From JBHIBD01 sp046758865 (lineage in GTDB: Bacteria > Planctomycetota > Brocadiia > Brocadiales > Bathyanammoxibiaceae): a stretch of DNA of 64,000 bases. Of this stretch, positions 7,817 to 13,886 are shown one piece after another; position 1 is the first letter of the stretch, and each line of letters begins with the position of its first letter. The DNA lies in assembly GCA_046758865.1 (NCBI GenBank), contig JBHIBD010000001.1, positions 1 to 64,000 of the forward strand, read 5' to 3'. Made by a program: the position numbers and the translations under genes. The notes below the pieces were generated by a model that was not told the origin of the DNA, made no database searches, and saw only the letters and a list, made by a program, of their open reading frames with translations.

Positions 7817-7905
7817 GAGTTATGCCTGAAAAGACATAGCGACTACCATCTTACCCTGGCTGGGGAGACAAAGGGCCTTCGGGCAACCGTCTCCCTGGCC
7901 ATCCC
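7817..7905 (+). ncRNA. Candidate structured RNA with cUUCGg hairpin
   Basis: Downstream of the plus-strand promoter, 13-nt arms at 7857-7869 and 7889-7901 pair fully if two G-U wobbles are allowed. Nested inside is GCC-TTCG-GGC (7875-7884), which on the plus strand gives the very stable C(UUCG)G tetraloop. On the minus strand the loop would be CGAA, so the fold favours plus-strand RNA. A smaller TATG/CATA stem lies at 7821-7837. No known riboswitch or sRNA family is recognised, and no U-run terminator follows. Transcription would run towards the 3' end of the recombinase gene, making it a possible antisense or regulatory RNA of the element. Confidence 0.4.
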
Positions 7906-7939
7906 CTTACTTCTTATGCGGCATTATATTCCTTTCATC

Positions 7940-8530
7940 TCAAAAAGCAATGGCCTCATAAAATGACCTTGTGTCTTTAGCAAGTACCTGGCAGTATATC
8001 ATGGTCCTGGCAATAGAGCTGTGGCCTAGCCATTTCTTGAGGACCGGTAGCGGGACCTGGTTCAAGACACAGTGTACAGCAAAACTATGTCTGAGTGTGT
8101 GCGGGTGTGCCCTGGCCTTGTCTATCCCTGCCTTATAGCAAGCCTCACGTATGACCTGGAAGGCCCTCTGCCTGGTAATGGGGAATAGCCTAGCCTTACC
8201 CCTCAGGCCTTCCTGGGCAATGTAGGTCCCGAGGAGACCTGTAAGGTGGCCGTTGATAGGTATTACCCTTATCTCCGGCCTCTGCTTCTTGAGGCTCTTG
8301 ATCCTGATTACCTTACCGTAAAAATCCACGCCCTTGACCTCCAGGGCCAGGGCCTCAGAAACCCTAATTCCTGTCTGCCACAACAGGGACAGAAGGAGCT
8401 TGTCTCTACCTTCCACCTGGGCCAATATCCTATCTACCTCATCCCTGGTGAAGTAGGCCGGTAGTTCACCGTCACCCAGGGCTATGATGTCTCTATCCCT
8501 GGGCACCCTCACTACAGCATTTTTGCTCAT
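7940..8530 (-). CDS. Catalytic-domain-only tyrosine recombinase
   Basis: A 196-aa protein containing almost only the catalytic domain: Arg56 (TGIRVSEAL), Lys near 81, His144-x-x-Arg147 (HTLRH), His170 (WLGH) and Tyr179 (TMIYCQV). All active residues are kept, but the core-binding domain of full-length integrases (over 300 aa) is missing. Short recombinases of this type act as resolvases or invertases, or with a helper. With a full integrase already at the element's end, this one probably has another job such as dimer resolution or inversion. A 6-bp palindrome lies 26 bp upstream. Confidence 0.82.
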   Translation of the reverse strand: MSKNAVVRVPRDRDIIALGDGELPAYFTRDEVDRILAQVEGRDKLLLSLLWQTGIRVSEALALEVKGVDFYGKVIRIKSLKKQRPEIRVIPINGHLTGLLGTYIAQEGLRGKARLFPITRQRAFQVIREACYKAGIDKARAHPHTLRHSFAVHCVLNQVPLPVLKKWLGHSSIARTMIYCQVLAKDTRSFYEAIAF

Positions 8531-8555
8531 GGTTCCTACCCTCCCCTCTTTTACC

Positions 8556-8571
8556 TTACGCCTAAGCGTAA
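8556..8571. promoter_or_regulatory. Palindrome upstream of the short recombinase
   Basis: TTACGC-CTAA-GCGTAA is a perfect 6-bp inverted repeat 26 bp before the recombinase start. The related stretch GGCTTAGGTTAGG lies just beyond it. It could be an operator, or the two half-sites of a recombination core for the neighbouring recombinase. The 4-bp centre is shorter than the usual 6-8 bp crossover region, which favours an operator. Confidence 0.4.
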
Positions 8572-8658
8572 TGTTAAATTTCCAGGCTTAGGTTAGGCCC
8601 TGAGATAAGGATTTACAGCTTACCCCAGGGTCTAGATTTGACAAAATGTCTCCTTTTG

Positions 8659-8886
8659 TTAAGCATCCCAACGGGTGATTATCCACTCTAAGCCTTCATG
8701 GGCGGTAAAAAGGTGTGTAAGTCCCTCCTCGCATTTTTTCAGGTTGTGCGGCTGCCCCATCAGCTGGTCAAGGTATTTTATTGCCTTAGCAAGGGCCATT
8801 TCGATGAGGTTGAGAACGGCTAAATCTTCACCTATTACTTTTACTGGGAATTCTTCTTCCTTCTTTTTCTTCTTCTGTTTCGCCAT
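8659..8886 (-). CDS. Small hypothetical protein
   Basis: A 75-aa protein: a poly-Lys/Glu N-terminus (MAKQKKKKKEEE) followed by two or three predicted helices (LAVLNLIEMALAKAIKYLDQ, then HLFTAHEGLEWIITRW). No family recognised. It lies 21 bp from the next upstream gene. The start ATG is preceded by AGGAGAGG (complement of the bases at 8889-8896), which supports expression. Confidence 0.5.
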   Translation of the reverse strand: MAKQKKKKKEEEFPVKVIGEDLAVLNLIEMALAKAIKYLDQLMGQPHNLKKCEEGLTHLFTAHEGLEWIITRWDA

Positions 8887-8907
8887 TGTAACCTCTCCTG
8901 TTAAAGG

Positions 8908-9198
8908 TTAAACCGTTGCCTTTTCTTCTTGCTCTAAATACTCAACACTACCAAAACGTGTGCGAATCTTATCAAGACTCCAAGGATGCCTTGACTTTTT
9001 CCTATACCTTCCGTTGTGATAGTACCAAGCAGATTTTTTCTTGGACCACTTAAATCCTAAAGCTTTTAATTCAGCTTTAATGGGGAAAGTCTCACCGGTG
9101 ATCCACAACCAACTACCGCATAACTCAACGTGAATACTCGGTAGTTTAGTTACTAAGGGGATTAATTCTTGTAGGTCTCTTTTGACAGCTTTTTTCAT
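8908..9198 (-). CDS. Small plasmid/phage-type hypothetical protein
   Basis: A 96-aa protein with WLWITGETFPIKAELKALGF followed by KWSKKKSAWYYHNGRY. This resembles small proteins of plasmids and phages of the pattern GxWLWVxGDT-K-LKxxGFKWxxKKxxWYW. Their function is not established. The domain is compact and Trp/Lys-rich, consistent with nucleic-acid or protein binding. It lies between two other small genes and shares their strand. Confidence 0.6.
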   Translation of the reverse strand: MKKAVKRDLQELIPLVTKLPSIHVELCGSWLWITGETFPIKAELKALGFKWSKKKSAWYYHNGRYRKKSRHPWSLDKIRTRFGSVEYLEQEEKATV

Positions 9199-9299
9199 AG
9201 CCCTTGGCCTCTCTCTTTTGCTAAGTAAGAGAGATAGTCCAGGGGGTATACCACTTTTCAGCTTCCAAAGCCCGGACTACCCCTCTGTACCTTAGAGTT

Positions 9300-9620
9300 T
9301 TAAGTTATCTCTAATTTTTTGTAGACGGTAGGCTCAACGTCTGCCATGAGTCTATCAGTAGCAGCCCAGCCTACATGACGGATAAAGGCATCCTTCCACC
9401 TTACTATCCGCTTTGTAATAACCTTGACGGTGGCCGTCCTTTGTCCGTTGGCTATTCGGTAGCCGTCCTCGATGGACTTGACAACCTGGTCCTCGGCTGC
9501 CCTGAGTACAGCCTTTTCACTCGATAGGGCCTTCTCGAGCTCTACTACCTTTTGGCGTTGATTAAGGATACTGATGAGGACGGACTGTGATACTTCGTAG
9601 TTCTTCGTGAGGATTACCAT
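9300..9620 (-). CDS. Hypothetical protein with coiled-coil segment
   Basis: A 106-aa protein. Residues about 15-50 (VLISILNQRQKVVELEKALS and on) form a heptad-like helix. The C-terminal half (TVKVITKRIVRWKDAFIRHV) is basic. No family recognised. The GTG/ATG region at 9620 is preceded by a GGCAAG-like weak ribosome site. Flanking gaps hold imperfect hairpins rather than genes. Confidence 0.5.
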   Translation of the reverse strand: MVILTKNYEVSQSVLISILNQRQKVVELEKALSSEKAVLRAAEDQVVKSIEDGYRIANGQRTATVKVITKRIVRWKDAFIRHVGWAATDRLMADVEPTVYKKLEIT

Positions 9621-9704
9621 TTTGACTTGCCTTTCTAGGACACAAACTTATACTGAGGATTAGGTGGTCTTGCGGGTTGCGTCCTCGTGACCGCAGGCCA
9701 CTTA

Positions 9705-9739
9705 GGGGTGTTGGGTAGCCTTATACTACCTATCACCCC
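9705..9739. terminator. Two-part inverted repeat after the small gene
   Basis: GGGGTG (9705-9710) pairs with CACCCC (9734-9739), and GGTAG (9714-9718) pairs with CTACC (9726-9730). It lies 12 bp downstream of the 9751-9936 gene on its strand. It may stop transcription or protect the RNA 3' end. No U-run is present, so rho-independent termination is unproven. Confidence 0.4.
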
Positions 9740-9750
9740 GCCTTTACTTC

Positions 9751-9936
9751 CTACTTCTTACAGACTTCCTGCCAGAGCTTGTCTAGAGCCTCTTTTACTA
9801 TCTGCCCTATTTTAACCTTCTTGCCCTGGCGCAAGTAAGCCAGCTTGATTTCTTCCAGCTTAATAACTGCCTCTTGCTCAATGTTTATCCCTAGTTTCAC
9901 CTTCTCCACCTTCCTTGTGGCCTTCTTTTCTTTCAT
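9751..9936 (-). CDS. Small basic protein, possible ribbon-helix-helix
   Basis: A 61-aa Lys-rich protein. KVKLGINIEQEAVIKLEEIK followed by a second helix (KIGQIVKEALDKLWQEV) fits a strand-helix-helix layout as in small ribbon-helix-helix repressors of mobile elements. The call is tentative. It has its own strong promoter, with the start codon only about 7 nt from the expected transcription start, so the message may be nearly leaderless. Confidence 0.55.
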   Translation of the reverse strand: MKEKKATRKVEKVKLGINIEQEAVIKLEEIKLAYLRQGKKVKIGQIVKEALDKLWQEVCKK

Positions 9937-9949
9937 TCTACTAAAGAAG

Positions 9950-9977
9950 ATTTTACCACAAGATAATATTATGTCAA
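9950..9977 (-). promoter_or_regulatory. Strong sigma70-type promoter, minus strand
   Basis: On the minus strand TTGACA (9972-9977), a 16-bp spacer and TAAAAT (9950-9955). It is directly upstream of the 61-aa gene. The predicted transcription start is near 9943 and the ATG is at 9936, leaving no room for a Shine-Dalgarno site. Confidence 0.65.
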
Positions 9978-10331
9978 GGGGGAAAATAAAGAAATTTCTC
10001 TGAGGTCTTGGGAAGGAGTTAAACAGGGTTAGGTACTGCTTTGAGAATCCATTTTAAGCTCAAAATGAGTCTACAGGGTAGTGGTTTAGGGCACATTGGA
10101 GGGGCCAAGCCTACCTAGACCCCTTCCGAGGGATTTGAGGTCCCTGAAACCCCTATTCTCAGTACCTTTTTGGTCTCTCGGCTGTATCCCCACGTGACCT
10201 ATCAGATTCGGGTAAAATAGAGGGCCAAAAACGCAGCATGGGGGCATTTTCAAGGCTGCCAGAAGCTAGGTTCAAACACGGAAATACTCCTAAGGAACTC
10301 GTATATACACACTGGCAAGGGTAAAAGGATG
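9978..10331. other. Gene-free stretch
   Basis: No coding frame with support on either strand. It holds a small palindrome CATTTT-AAGCTC-AAAATG (near 10051-10068) and AGGGA/TCCCT (near 10129-10145). No iterons or tandem repeats are evident. It could include a replication origin or regulatory region, but nothing specific is seen. Confidence 0.5.
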
Positions 10332-10796
10332 TTAGGTAGGCTTAGGGTCGTTATGCTGTGGTGCGTCTGTAGGCTTGGTTTTGTTGTCCTTCATCCAAGA
10401 TACATTAACGATTATCAATGTCCTGTGCTCACCCTTATTACTATCTGAGGACCGAGACGGGAATGCCCCTGTAAATTCTAATATCTGTTTAGCTGCACGT
10501 AGTTGAGTGTCTTGGTCGGGAAGCTCTACGCTTTCCCCTAAGCAGCCTTGATAAGGTGAGAATTTCTTTTGTGTAGCATTCAATAGTTCTTCACTCTTAT
10601 TAATGGCTTTCCTAGCCAGTTGTCCTAAATCTTTAGTAGTAATCCCTGCTGCCTCTAGTATCTTTTCCCTTAAAGTGTCTCCGAAAGGTATTGTAGGAGA
10701 GTGTCGCTTCCGTTTAGGCTTTACAGGTGGCTGTGAGCCGACTATCTCTGCCTTGTGCACCTTTGTTTTTGGTACGGTAATCTCTTTCGATGACAT
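10332..10796 (-). CDS. Phage-type small protein, terminase-small-subunit-like tail
   Basis: A 154-aa protein. The N-terminus is basic (KPKRKRH). The middle (DTLREKILEAAGITTKDLGQ) is helical, and DQDTQLRAAKQILEFTGAFP followed by a short variable linker and EHRTLIIVNVSW resembles DNA-binding accessory proteins of phages, including some annotated as small terminase or HTH proteins. The C-terminus is disordered. If real, a packaging or replication link would fit a phage-satellite-like element. AAGGAG lies 6 nt before the ATG, which supports this start despite the 83-bp overlap with the upstream gene. Confidence 0.5.
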   Translation of the reverse strand: MSSKEITVPKTKVHKAEIVGSQPPVKPKRKRHSPTIPFGDTLREKILEAAGITTKDLGQLARKAINKSEELLNATQKKFSPYQGCLGESVELPDQDTQLRAAKQILEFTGAFPSRSSDSNKGEHRTLIIVNVSWMKDNKTKPTDAPQHNDPKPT

Positions 10797-11040
10797 AATG
10801 GCTCCTTATCTTCTTTATCTCAGTGGCAGTAAGTAGCCTGATAAGACTCCTGTAATAGGACGTTGACCGTCTGTATCGTGGTGGGAATTCTTCTTTGTGC
10901 CTATACAGGTACTTCCTCAGTGCGTCCACAGATACCATGGGAATAAGCGCGCAAGCCGTCTTGAGGTCAAACAACGGCTCTGGCATTAGGCATGTCTGGC
11001 ATGTTCTATTGTCCATATCTGTAGAGTCCTTCACTGCCAT
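10714..11040 (-). CDS. HTH-like small hypothetical protein
   Basis: A 108-aa protein. FDLKTACALIPMVSVDALRK then YLYRHKEEFPPRYRRS...YYRSLIRLLTATEIKKIR looks like a MerR/excisionase-type winged HTH (helix, recognition helix, wing), so a DNA-binding role is likely. Four Cys lie in the N-terminal 30 residues, but two (NRTCQTC) are the only clear CxxC pair. The last 27 residues overlap the next gene and may be read-through of a shorter original C-terminus. It is the gene nearest the right att. Confidence 0.55.
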   Translation of the reverse strand: MAVKDSTDMDNRTCQTCLMPEPLFDLKTACALIPMVSVDALRKYLYRHKEEFPPRYRRSTSYYRSLIRLLTATEIKKIRSHYVIERDYRTKNKGAQGRDSRLTATCKA

Positions 11041-11094
11041 TTTTATGCTACACCTGTATGCAGTCTCGATGTTACATTCCTACCGCTTAAAGGC

Positions 11095-11133
11095 TGGGCC
11101 TAAATTGGGACTATAGTGGGCCCAAAATGGGCC
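11095..11133. repeat. Possible integrase arm-type sites, right end
   Basis: Two motifs in direct order, TGGGCCTAAATTGGGACT (11095-11112) and AGTGGGCCCAAAATGGGCC (11115-11133), share TGGGCC with the left-end site at 103-122. They lie about 110-150 bp inside the right att repeat. Function is inferred from layout. Confidence 0.4.
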
Positions 11134-11192
11134 TTTTTCAGTGTCCCCTTCTGTCCGCACCTGCCTTATTTATCCCTATTTGGCAATCACCT

Positions 11193-11235
11193 TAAAACAA
11201 TAAAAGCCCTGGACTTAAGTCGTAAGTCCAAGGCT
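11193..11235 (-). terminator. Rho-independent terminator of tRNA-Glu
   Basis: On the minus strand a 13-pair stem (11223-11235 with 11205-11217, one mismatch) is followed by TTTTATTGTTTT. It begins 9 bp after the encoded CCA of tRNA-Glu. Because the att crossover lies inside the tRNA, this terminator belongs to the inserted element, so the element supplies the transcription stop for the tRNA it occupies. Confidence 0.8.
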
Positions 11236-11243
11236 CTTAATGG

Positions 11244-11321
11244 TGGTGACCCCTACGGGATTCGAACCCGTGCTCTCAGATCGAAAATCTGATGTCCTAG
11301 ACCGGACTAGACGAAGGGGCC
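11244..11321 (-). tRNA. tRNA-Glu (UUC)
   Basis: A complete cloverleaf on the minus strand. The acceptor stem is GGCCCCT/AGGGGTC, the anticodon stem TCAGA/TCTGA with loop TTTTCGA (anticodon UUC), and the T arm ACGGG-TTCGAAT-CCCGT. The CCA end is encoded (11244-11246). Its 3' part is the integration target. The first about 22 bases (5' end) are chromosomal and the rest is carried by the att repeat. Confidence 0.95.
11245..11299. repeat. attR copy inside intact tRNA-Glu
   Basis: Perfect 55-bp match to 1-55. The homology ends in the D arm (TCCTA), so crossover must fall in this interval, probably in the anticodon stem-loop as with many tRNA-targeting integrases. Confidence 0.9.
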
Positions 11322-11347
11322 AATTTGAGTCGGGTCTACAATAGCAG

Positions 11348-11420
11348 TGAGGGCAGGAGGGATCGAACCTCCGACCTACGGCTTAAAAGGCCGTTGCTCT
11401 ACCAACTGAGCTATGCCCCC
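11348..11420 (-). tRNA. tRNA-Lys (UUU)
   Basis: A 73-nt cloverleaf on the minus strand. The acceptor stem is GGGGGCA/TGCCCTC with discriminator A, the D arm GCTC/GAGC, the anticodon stem ACGGC/GCCGT with loop CTTTTAA (anticodon UUU), and the T arm GGAGG-TTCGATC-CCTCC. CCA is not encoded. It lies 26 bp upstream of tRNA-Glu on the same strand, so the two are probably one transcript. Confidence 0.95.
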
Positions 11421-11493
11421 CTAATCAACTTAAGGCTTTAATATTTAGTCGCTTAGCATTATCGGGTTTTTCATGTACTCTCCCAGAAATCTT

Positions 11494-11781
11494 TCAGGTG
11501 GGCAAAAAGTGGGCGCTCCCACTCTTGCCCTGACCTGCAGTAATAAAGCCATTTATACAGTCAACATTTTCCCAGGTCAAGTCCAGATTCTCTCTCAGGT
11601 GCATGTCTGTGTTGAGGGTAGTAAGGACTATGCCGTATGATGGGTCTTTACATTGGGCAAGGAGCCTTTTTCTCTCCTCTTCGCACAAAATCCGCTCTTT
11701 ATGGGGTTCTTCTTTAAAGAATCTTGGGTAATCTAGACAAAAGAACAGCCCACAGACAATGATACCTGCGAATGGTGCCAT
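11494..11781 (-). pseudogene. Decayed tyrosine integrase fragment
   Basis: The 95-codon frame contains ERILCEEERKRLLAQC, then LTTLNTDMHLRENLDLTWEN and VDCINGFITAGQGKSGSAHF. This is the start of an integrase catalytic domain (usual pattern TTGMRxGEILxLTWExVD...). The catalytic Arg motif is disrupted (TDMHLRENL), and the half carrying HxxR, H and Tyr is gone. GTGGGC-type motifs near 11497-11516 echo the arm-like sites of the active element. It is the remnant of an older insertion at this tRNA hotspot. The N-terminal 20 residues are not integrase-like. Confidence 0.7.
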
Positions 11782-11856
11782 CAGATGGCTCCAAATGAAT
11801 TCTTCGGGGTGGCATTTACCGACAAGAATGCTTCAAACGCTGGGGAGAAACAAGGG

Positions 11857-12492
11857 CTACAGCTTCTTCTCTCTGCTTTCCCATTTGCCCTTAAAAGTTA
11901 TCCAGAAGGAAAGGAGGATCAATTTCAAATCGAGCAAGAACGATTGTTTTTTAACATACAATAAGTCGTACCGAAACTTCTTCTGTCTGGGTGCGTCAGC
12001 AGGGATATAAATCTGGGCAATCCCTGTTAGTCCTGGCTGTACACGCACCCTTTCCTTATATCCAGGAATCGATTGGATGCTTAGATTTTGGGGGTTGCCC
12101 GCACTAACCTCAAGTTCCTCTGGCCTCAGGGCCCTGGGGCCAACAAAGCTCATGTCCCCAATGAGGATATTCCAAAGTTGAGGGAGTTCATCCATAGCTG
12201 TAGCCCTTAAGAGTCTCCCAACTCTAGTGACTCGTGGGTCATTTTCTTGCGCCTGAACTGGTCCTGCGTCTTTTTCTGCATTAGGAATCATAGAACGGAA
12301 CTTGTAGACCTTGAAAATTTTGCCGTCTTTGCCTACCCTCTCTTGAAGATAGAAGACAGGCCCTCCGTCTGTCAGTTTTATAACTAAAGAAAACAGGGAC
12401 CAAAGCGGTAAAGACCCGATAAGACCTGTAAAAGATAGAAGAATGTCGAAGGACCTTTTTAAAAAAGGTTGTTTTTCTTCGTAAACAGGCAT
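11857..12492 (-). CDS. Polyprenyl-phosphate sugar-1-phosphate transferase (WcaJ/PglC type)
   Basis: A 211-aa monotopic phosphoglycosyltransferase that moves a sugar-phosphate from a nucleotide sugar to undecaprenyl phosphate, the first membrane step of repeat-unit assembly. It has N-terminal KRSFDILLSF and one reentrant/membrane helix (about 15-38). The core motifs are GGPVFYLQERVGKDGK, FKVYKFRSM, the catalytic Asp-Glu in MDELPQLWNIL, GDMSFVGPR and VQPGLTGIAQ. The length fits the minimal catalytic family without the extra N-terminal membrane region of WbaP. It is the last gene of the minus-strand cluster. Confidence 0.93.
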   Translation of the reverse strand: MPVYEEKQPFLKRSFDILLSFTGLIGSLPLWSLFSLVIKLTDGGPVFYLQERVGKDGKIFKVYKFRSMIPNAEKDAGPVQAQENDPRVTRVGRLLRATAMDELPQLWNILIGDMSFVGPRALRPEELEVSAGNPQNLSIQSIPGYKERVRVQPGLTGIAQIYIPADAPRQKKFRYDLLYVKKQSFLLDLKLILLSFWITFKGKWESREKKL

Positions 12493-12640
12493 GGATGGTG
12501 TCTACGCGTTCAGTCTTCGGATTTTAGTTTCTCAGAAGCCTCAACCTGCGGGCGGCGCTTTATTTGCAGTTCATAATAGCAATATGTACTTAGCAAGAAA
12601 CCTAAATGTGAGTAATTTCTGCGTGAGATGGTGTATTCGT

Positions 12641-13846
12641 TCAGATGAACTTATATGTCATATTGTCTTTCAGTATCACATGTTCATAAATCTGGTTGTG
12701 TGGTTGGTAAGTACAGCGGGGGCATTCCTGCTCAACCTTTATGCTATTGAACATTTCCCAGTGTTTCTTGCTTCCCCAGAGCTTCTCAATTTCACAGGCA
12801 GAAACAATGTTTCTTGCTAATTCTAGCTTAGCATCGCCCCTTCTATCGCAACAAAGCCCAAAGGTAAAGGCATCTTTATCCTGGGATTCAGCCGTCCTGG
12901 GCATGAAGACCGCCGACATAAAAACAGCATAGCAGTTTGCAAAGTAATTCGCTGGGTTGAGCTTTTCATCAAACTTATGGGTTACACCATATATGGAAAA
13001 ATTCTCGTCCTCTAACTCCCTTGCCATCTGCATCTGCTCAACAAATATCTCTAAATCTTCTGAGGCAAAATTAACAAGCTCAGAACCCAACTTGTTCCAC
13101 GGATTCGAGGCTGGCCTCAAATGGAAACCCCGACAACCGACACTTTTCGCCAGCCTTGCAGCCTCATAGATTTCTCTAACATTCTCCGGGTGCAATAGAT
13201 ACTTATAGCTTACACCGTAACCCAGCCCTTCACTCGCCAGTAATGTCTTATGGCGTTTTGAATAATTTACAAGACGAACTATATTATTGATTATCCTACT
13301 AAAGATATCTTCGGAAGCTACGCGCTTTAGCTTTTTAAAGGTCTCTGCCCTCCCGGCGTCTACGGAAACCCCAACCCACGTACATTTAGAGAGACTCTCA
13401 ACAAATGAACCTATTAGTGTGCCATTGGTTACGACCCCCACCTCAATCCTATTAGAGGTGCACTTCTCAATAAAAAATCCTGTCTCTTTATTTAATAAAG
13501 GCTCTCCTCCACCTGCAATACACACAGCCTCAACTCCAGGTTCCCAAGTAGCACAGCCCCGCCATTTGGGAAGAAAGTCGGCAATCTCGCCAAGGGCCTT
13601 GTTGGACAACGCACGATTTCTTGTATCTAGAATAAACTCTGAGTTACACCATACACACCGGTTGTTGCATACGTTGATTGGGTCCACTGTCACCAGTGCC
13701 GGTTGCGGCACCCTTTTAAAGGGTCGAACCTTTCTCCAGCGGTACACCTGGGCAAGCAATTTATAACTGTTAAAAGGATTCCACCTCTTTGATGCTGCCC
13801 ATTCCCGATGCTTCAGGGATTGTTGAGTCTCTTCGAGTATATCCAT
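12641..13846 (-). CDS. Radical SAM protein, SPASM-like
   Basis: A 401-aa radical SAM enzyme. The cluster motif is CNNRCVWC (Cys60, 64, 67, CxxxCxxC), followed by GGGEPLLN (SAM-binding GGE-type) and VVTNGTLI. Cys residues in the last third (CCDRRGD, and ECPRCTY near 378-383) could bind an auxiliary iron-sulfur cluster as in SPASM proteins. The C-terminal tail (YEHVILKDNMTYKFI) weakly recalls the tails of the two related proteins at 55.3 and 59.5 kb. No peptide substrate gene is adjacent and the context is polysaccharide synthesis, so a sugar or lipid-linked substrate is more likely. The substrate is unknown. Confidence 0.82.
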   Translation of the reverse strand: MDILEETQQSLKHREWAASKRWNPFNSYKLLAQVYRWRKVRPFKRVPQPALVTVDPINVCNNRCVWCNSEFILDTRNRALSNKALGEIADFLPKWRGCATWEPGVEAVCIAGGGEPLLNKETGFFIEKCTSNRIEVGVVTNGTLIGSFVESLSKCTWVGVSVDAGRAETFKKLKRVASEDIFSRIINNIVRLVNYSKRHKTLLASEGLGYGVSYKYLLHPENVREIYEAARLAKSVGCRGFHLRPASNPWNKLGSELVNFASEDLEIFVEQMQMARELEDENFSIYGVTHKFDEKLNPANYFANCYAVFMSAVFMPRTAESQDKDAFTFGLCCDRRGDAKLELARNIVSACEIEKLWGSKKHWEMFNSIKVEQECPRCTYQPHNQIYEHVILKDNMTYKFI

Positions 13847-13886
13847 CTATTGCACCAGTAAATATGTACCTATTGTCTCGCTATTT

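Larger units (their letters stand above)
1..11299. mobile_element. Integrative element in tRNA-Glu (about 11.2 kb)
   Basis: The element is bounded by a 55-bp perfect direct repeat, 1-55 and 11245-11299. The right copy lies inside a complete tRNA-Glu gene and the left copy is only the tRNA 3' portion. This is the pattern left by tyrosine integrases that recombine in the 3' half of a tRNA and restore the gene. The integrase and excisionase-like genes lie next to the left repeat, and all recognised genes point the same way (minus). Content is integrase, Xis, primase/helicase-like protein, XRE regulator, cargo, a second recombinase and small phage-like genes. No capsid, tail, conjugation or relaxase gene is seen, so a phage-satellite-like or small mobilisable island is more likely than a full prophage. 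The left repeat touches the first base and could extend further. Confidence 0.88.

Noticed and set aside
7783..7905. A known riboswitch or 6S-like RNA
   Set aside because: No signature loops of TPP, cobalamin, cyclic-di-GMP, fluoride or guanidine riboswitches are seen, and no downstream gene on the same strand.
9978..10331. Replication origin with iterons
   Set aside because: Only isolated small palindromes are visible. No repeated units of 15-25 bp were found.
1..11299. Full prophage or conjugative element
   Set aside because: No portal, capsid, tail, large terminase, relaxase or type IV secretion gene is seen. A satellite or small island is the simpler reading.
12641..13846. Radical SAM/SPASM gene as a peptide-modifying (RiPP) enzyme
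   Set aside because: No short precursor-like peptide or peptidase/exporter gene is seen next to any of the SPASM-like genes, and all neighbours are polysaccharide genes.
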